DNA from: an uncultured Acetatifactor sp.
GTDB taxonomy: Bacteria; Bacillota; Clostridia; Lachnospirales; Lachnospiraceae
DNA length: 15,911 nucleotides
Direction of reading: 5' to 3'
Assembly: GCA_910577185.1 (NCBI GenBank)
Contig: CAJTLR010000020.1
Coordinates: 1-15,911 of the forward strand
Shown here: in pieces, positions 12,798 through 15,911 of the stretch
Layout: the number at the start of each line of letters is the position of its first letter
How positions within the stretch are numbered: position 1 is the stretch's first letter
Position numbers and translations under genes: made by a program
The notes under the pieces: generated by a model
Database searches by the model: none
Seen by the model: the letters and a program-made list of their open reading frames with translations, nothing else
Told to the model about the DNA's origin: nothing

Positions 12798-13883
12798 TTA
12801 TCTGCCGGCGGCTCCGCCATAATAGTCCGTCACGGAACCTTTACCGTAAACCCAGGTATGTTTTATCTGTCTGCCGATTTCCTCGTAAGTCCATCTCTGC
12901 CGGCTGCGGGCCACACAGTTGGGATCATTGATCAGGAATCCCTCCTCGTCATATCCGTATATCACCACAAAATGTCCCCCGGCGGTGAAATCTCCCGGCT
13001 TCATGGAACATATGACAATCTCACCCTGGTCCAGTGCATTCTTCAAAGTCTTTTCCGACGCCTTGGGCTGGTCCACACTCACCCCGTACACCGCCGCCAC
13101 ATCTTCCAGCAGCTTCCATGCCGTACCCGTGCCGGACATATAATACCCGTTTTCCATACTGTATTCCGCAATCACATCCGGTGTAATGTTTTCGTCTCCC
13201 AGAAGATAATACAGCATCATGGACAGGCAGGTAGGGCCGCAGCCCGCCAGGCCGATGTTGCTCCCATCCCCGTATTCCACATAACCCCATCTGGGATCCC
13301 ACTGCAGGAAAAGAGGATACTCCTGCTGCTTCTCTGCCTTTGTAAGGCCCCTTCCCGTGGGCCGTGTATCCGAAGTCAGAAAATGATCCACAAAATCCGC
13401 CATTTCCGGATTATTTGCCAGGGCATCCAGCATGTCTTCCGGATATCGGGAACTGTTCCTGTAGATTTCCGCTATGACCTCATTGTCCTCCGCCAGCTCT
13501 TCCAGACGCTTCTGAATCTGGTTCGGCGTTCTGTCCACAGGCTTGTCCACGAAAGGAAGACCGCAGAGGCTCACATAATCCACCTCATCCTGCTCCGGTT
13601 CCTGGGTATCGGCGTTGGGTGCCGCCTGATATTTCGGATTGATCACCTCGTCGGTTTCCCGGCTGGCCATAAGATCCGCTTCCCCATCCTTTATGATGCC
13701 TGCCTCCTGCTGGTTTACCGCCAGTGTGCTCAGCACCTGATTCAGCGCCTTGTTCATGTTCTTCATCTGAATCTGTGTCTGCATTGTAAACAGAATATCC
13801 ACCACCAGCAAAACACATACAAAAAGCAGATATATTTCAAACCGCTTTCTCCCAGAATATTTTTCCCCTGCCCTCTGCGGCAT
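12798..13883 (-). CDS. Membrane-anchored C39-type cysteine peptidase
   Basis: The 361-residue protein has a short basic N-terminus, one membrane segment (about residues 15-32, IYLLFVCVLLVVDILF), a Gln-rich coiled stretch and low-complexity linker to about 110, then a C39-like papain-fold peptidase domain. FLQWDPRW holds the oxyanion Gln194, GLAGCGPTCLSMML the nucleophile Cys215, GGHFVVIYGYD His304, and INDPN Asp320, so the catalytic set looks complete. The topology puts the domain outside the cell. Related C39 proteases trim peptide leaders, but there is no ABC transporter or peptide gene nearby, so the substrate is unknown. The frame is open another 150 bases upstream (to 14033), but that part looks non-coding, while AGGAGGGG lies right before the ATG at 13883. 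Confidence 0.85.
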   Translation of the reverse strand: MPQRAGEKYSGRKRFEIYLLFVCVLLVVDILFTMQTQIQMKNMNKALNQVLSTLAVNQQEAGIIKDGEADLMASRETDEVINPKYQAAPNADTQEPEQDEVDYVSLCGLPFVDKPVDRTPNQIQKRLEELAEDNEVIAEIYRNSSRYPEDMLDALANNPEMADFVDHFLTSDTRPTGRGLTKAEKQQEYPLFLQWDPRWGYVEYGDGSNIGLAGCGPTCLSMMLYYLLGDENITPDVIAEYSMENGYYMSGTGTAWKLLEDVAAVYGVSVDQPKASEKTLKNALDQGEIVICSMKPGDFTAGGHFVVIYGYDEEGFLINDPNCVARSRQRWTYEEIGRQIKHTWVYGKGSVTDYYGGAAGR

Positions 13884-14052
13884 ATATCCCCTCCTGCTTT
13901 CTCTCTCGTATCCTCTGCCGTCCCTCACGCCTTTTTCCTCCAAGTCCTGAAACTGAATTTTATTGCAGCATTCCCACGTCCTGTCCGGATCGCTGCAGTT
14001 TTTCATCCTGCCTTTCAAGACTATCGCTCTCATGTTACTGACTTTTTACATA

Positions 14053-14080
14053 AATGTATCATACTTGTAAATTATTGCAA
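14053..14080 (-). promoter_or_regulatory. Candidate promoter for the C39-type peptidase gene
   Basis: Minus strand TTGCAA (14075-14080), 16-base spacer, TACATT (14053-14058), within an AT-rich stretch. It would give a leader of about 165 bases to the start at 13883. Confidence 0.35.
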
Positions 14081-14165
14081 GCGTTTTAAGGAAATTTAAG
14101 AAAAAAGGTGTTGTGAAAGAACCGTTCCGCGACTTGAATGAAAATATGGACTTATGACATCACAT

Positions 14166-14190
14166 CCCCTGCCTTCCGGAAAGGCAGGGG
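14166..14190 (-). terminator. Terminator-like hairpin after ackA, without T-tract
   Basis: CCCCTGCCTT (14166-14175) and AAGGCAGGGG (14181-14190) form a perfect 10-bp stem with a 5-base loop, starting 10 bases past the ackA stop. No run of T follows on either strand, so termination would need another factor. Confidence 0.45.
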
Positions 14191-14200
14191 ACAAGCGGTT

Positions 14201-15400
14201 TCAGCACCCGGCCAGACGTACTGTCTCCCGGGCGATGGCAAGTTCTTCATTGGTGGGAATCACCATCACGGTAGTCCTGCTGTCTGCCGTGGTGATGACA
14301 GTGTCCTCGCCCCGCCTGCGGTTCGCATCCTGGTCAAGTTCCACCCCCAGGTATCCCAGGTATCCGCACACCAGCGTCCGCACCAGAGGGGCGTTTTCCC
14401 CGATGCCTGCCGTAAAACAGATCACATCCACCCCGTTCATGGCCGCCACATAGGCTCCCACACACTTCGCCACCCGGTAACAGTACGTTTTCATGGCGCG
14501 TATGGCATTGGCATCATTTTTGTCGTAGCTTTCTTCCAGGTCACGGAAATCCGACGACAGCCGGTCGGAAAGCCCCAGTACTCCCGACTCCTTGTTCAGC
14601 ACCGTCATGACCTGGTCAATATTTTTACCTTCCTTATGGGCAATGAACTCCATGATGGCAGGATCGATATCCCCGGAACGGGTTCCCATAATCAGTCCCT
14701 CCAGGGGTGTCAGACCCATGGAAGTGTCCACGCACCTGCCGTTTTTCACAGCGGATACGCTGGCGCCGTTGCCCAGATGGCAGACAATGGTCTTCAGCTC
14801 CTCATAAGGCCTGCCCAGAACCTCTGCCGCCCTTTTTGACACATAGGAGTGGCTGGTTCCGTGGAAGCCATATCTCCTGACCTTGTATTTCCGGTAATAT
14901 TCATACGGAAGGCCGTACATATAGGCCTCCTCCGGCATGGTCTGGTGAAAAGCCGTGTCAAACACACCCACCATGGGCGTATGGGGCATCAGCTTTTTGC
15001 AGGCGTTGATACCGATGAGGTTGGCCGGATTGTGCAGGGGCGCCAGCTCATTGCACTCCTCCACCGCTGCCAGCACATTGTCGTCAATCACCACCGACTC
15101 CGCAAATTTCTCTCCGCCGTGTACCACCCGATGGCCCACCGCCCCGATTTCGTCCAGGCTCTTTACCACTCCCGTCTCCGGATTGGTCAGGGCTTCCAGC
15201 ACCAGCCGGATAGCCTCCGTGTGGTCGGGCATGTCTGCCGGATTTTTTTCCTTCCCGCCCCCCTGGGGCGCATAGGTGATCATACCTCCATCTATACCGA
15301 TTCTCTCGCAGATGCCCTTTGCAAGGCATTCCTCGGATTCGGAATCAATCAGCTGAAATTTCAGGGAGGAACTCCCGCAATTAATCACTAATACTTTCAT
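14201..15400 (-). CDS. ackA: Acetate kinase
   Basis: Converts acetyl phosphate and ADP to acetate and ATP, the energy-yielding end step of acetate fermentation, in the cytoplasm. The 399 residues match the family. Active-site positions agree with characterised acetate kinases in number as well as context: Asn7 in INCGSSSLKF, Arg91 in GHRVVHGG, Asp148 in GVFDTAFHQ, His180 in GFHGTSHSYVS, Arg241 in GTRSGDIDP, and the closing TNEELAIARET with its Glu near 385. FTAGIGENAP is the adenosine-binding loop. An ATG 6 bases upstream is too close to the AAGGAG site, so the second ATG (15400) is used. It follows pta by 106 bp; that gap contains repeated GCCGGC blocks able to pair. Pta and AckA together carry acetyl-CoA to acetate. 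Confidence 0.97.
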   Translation of the reverse strand: MKVLVINCGSSSLKFQLIDSESEECLAKGICERIGIDGGMITYAPQGGGKEKNPADMPDHTEAIRLVLEALTNPETGVVKSLDEIGAVGHRVVHGGEKFAESVVIDDNVLAAVEECNELAPLHNPANLIGINACKKLMPHTPMVGVFDTAFHQTMPEEAYMYGLPYEYYRKYKVRRYGFHGTSHSYVSKRAAEVLGRPYEELKTIVCHLGNGASVSAVKNGRCVDTSMGLTPLEGLIMGTRSGDIDPAIMEFIAHKEGKNIDQVMTVLNKESGVLGLSDRLSSDFRDLEESYDKNDANAIRAMKTYCYRVAKCVGAYVAAMNGVDVICFTAGIGENAPLVRTLVCGYLGYLGVELDQDANRRRGEDTVITTADSRTTVMVIPTNEELAIARETVRLAGC

Positions 15401-15506
15401 TGCCATTCTCCTTTTTATATATTTTATCCCATTCCCGGATCCGGCGCCTCATTCCCCGCTCCCTGCCGGCATTTCCTGTTCTGCCGGCCTGTGCCGGGAA
15501 AGCGGA

Positions 15507-15911
15507 TTACGCCAGCTGGGCCTGCACTGCCGTGATGGCCACCACGCCCACGATGTCCTGCCAGGAACAGCCCCTGGACAGATCGTTCACCGGCTTTGAA
15601 ATCCCCTGGAGCATGGGGCCGTAGGCTTCCGCGCCGCCCAGTCTCTGGACCAGCTTGTATCCGATGTTGCCCGCGTCCAGATTGGGAAAAATCAGAATAT
15701 TCGCCCTGCCTCCCACCGGACTTCCGGGAGATTTCGACTTGGCCACACCGGGAACCAGCGCCGCGTCCAGCTGCAGTTCCCCGTCCAGCGTCAGATGGGG
15801 ATACTGTTCTTTTGCAATCCGGGTTGCCTCCACCACCTTGTCCACCATGGCATGTTTCGCACTTCCCTTGGTGGAATGGCTCAGCATGGCTATGACAGGC
15901 TTCGGGCCGAT
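15507..15911 (-). CDS. pta: Phosphate acetyltransferase, C-terminal part (runs off right edge)
   Basis: The last 134 residues of Pta, which interconverts acetyl-CoA plus phosphate and acetyl phosphate plus CoA. The visible part begins IGPKPVIAMLSHSTKGSA and includes GELQLDAALVPGVA, GRANILIFPNLDAGNIGYKL and GGAEAYGPMLQGISKPVNDL, close to the conserved C-terminal signature of the enzyme, and ends with the typical SWQDIVGVVAITAVQAQ. The frame is open through the right end of the window; the Met at 15887 lies inside conserved sequence and is not a start. It is directly upstream of ackA on the same strand, the standard pta-ackA order, and the two are probably co-transcribed. Regulation cannot be judged because the gene's start is missing. 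Confidence 0.96.
   Translation of the reverse strand: MGPKPVIAMLSHSTKGSAKHAMVDKVVEATRIAKEQYPHLTLDGELQLDAALVPGVAKSKSPGSPVGGRANILIFPNLDAGNIGYKLVQRLGGAEAYGPMLQGISKPVNDLSRGCSWQDIVGVVAITAVQAQLA

Noticed and set aside
12858..14099. Plus-strand ORF of 413 residues
   Set aside because: Antisense to the C39-type peptidase gene; no recognisable domain or ribosome binding site.

Overview
The window looks like a chromosomal segment of a gut-type Lachnospiraceae (Clostridia). This rests on strong AAGGAGG ribosome binding sites, moderate GC in genes with AT-rich gaps, a DUF1292 protein, a Cys-rich small protein of a kind I associate with this family, and a dispersed GC-rich repeat I also associate with it. 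The assignment is inference from gene content; no rRNA, tRNA or other taxonomic marker is present. All genes but one lie on the minus strand, so transcription runs mostly right to left.

Right to left: the end of pta, then ackA (acetyl-CoA to acetate, ATP-yielding); a membrane-anchored C39-type cysteine peptidase; gltX (glutamyl-tRNA synthetase) with its own promoter, an operator-like palindrome and an unusually structured leader; a UvrD/PcrA-type helicase; the only plus-strand gene, a small acidic DUF1292 protein; a GH13 isoamylase/GlgX-like protein that has lost its catalytic residues; a small Cys-rich protein; a dispersed structured repeat; a lactonase-family beta-propeller protein; aroC (chorismate synthase); tgt (queuine/preQ1 tRNA-ribosyltransferase); and yajC (Sec accessory subunit).

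The left 1.5 kb is different. It is AT-rich and nearly gene-free. It holds two perfect hairpins that are exact inverted copies of each other about 300 bp apart, one copy of the dispersed repeat, a small Xre-type regulator, and the start of a lipoprotein gene. The regulator and the lipoprotein gene share an 11-bp upstream motif.

Most genes are core housekeeping and do not form one pathway; the pairs that clearly work together are pta-ackA and, loosely, aroC-tgt-yajC as a co-oriented block. The most unusual points are the GH13 pseudoenzyme, the gltX leader with two interleaved 10-bp stems just before the start codon, the inverted hairpin pair around an AT-rich island, and the repeat whose hairpin shows compensatory base change between its two copies. 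I did not see a defence system, CRISPR array, prophage or insertion-sequence transposase.
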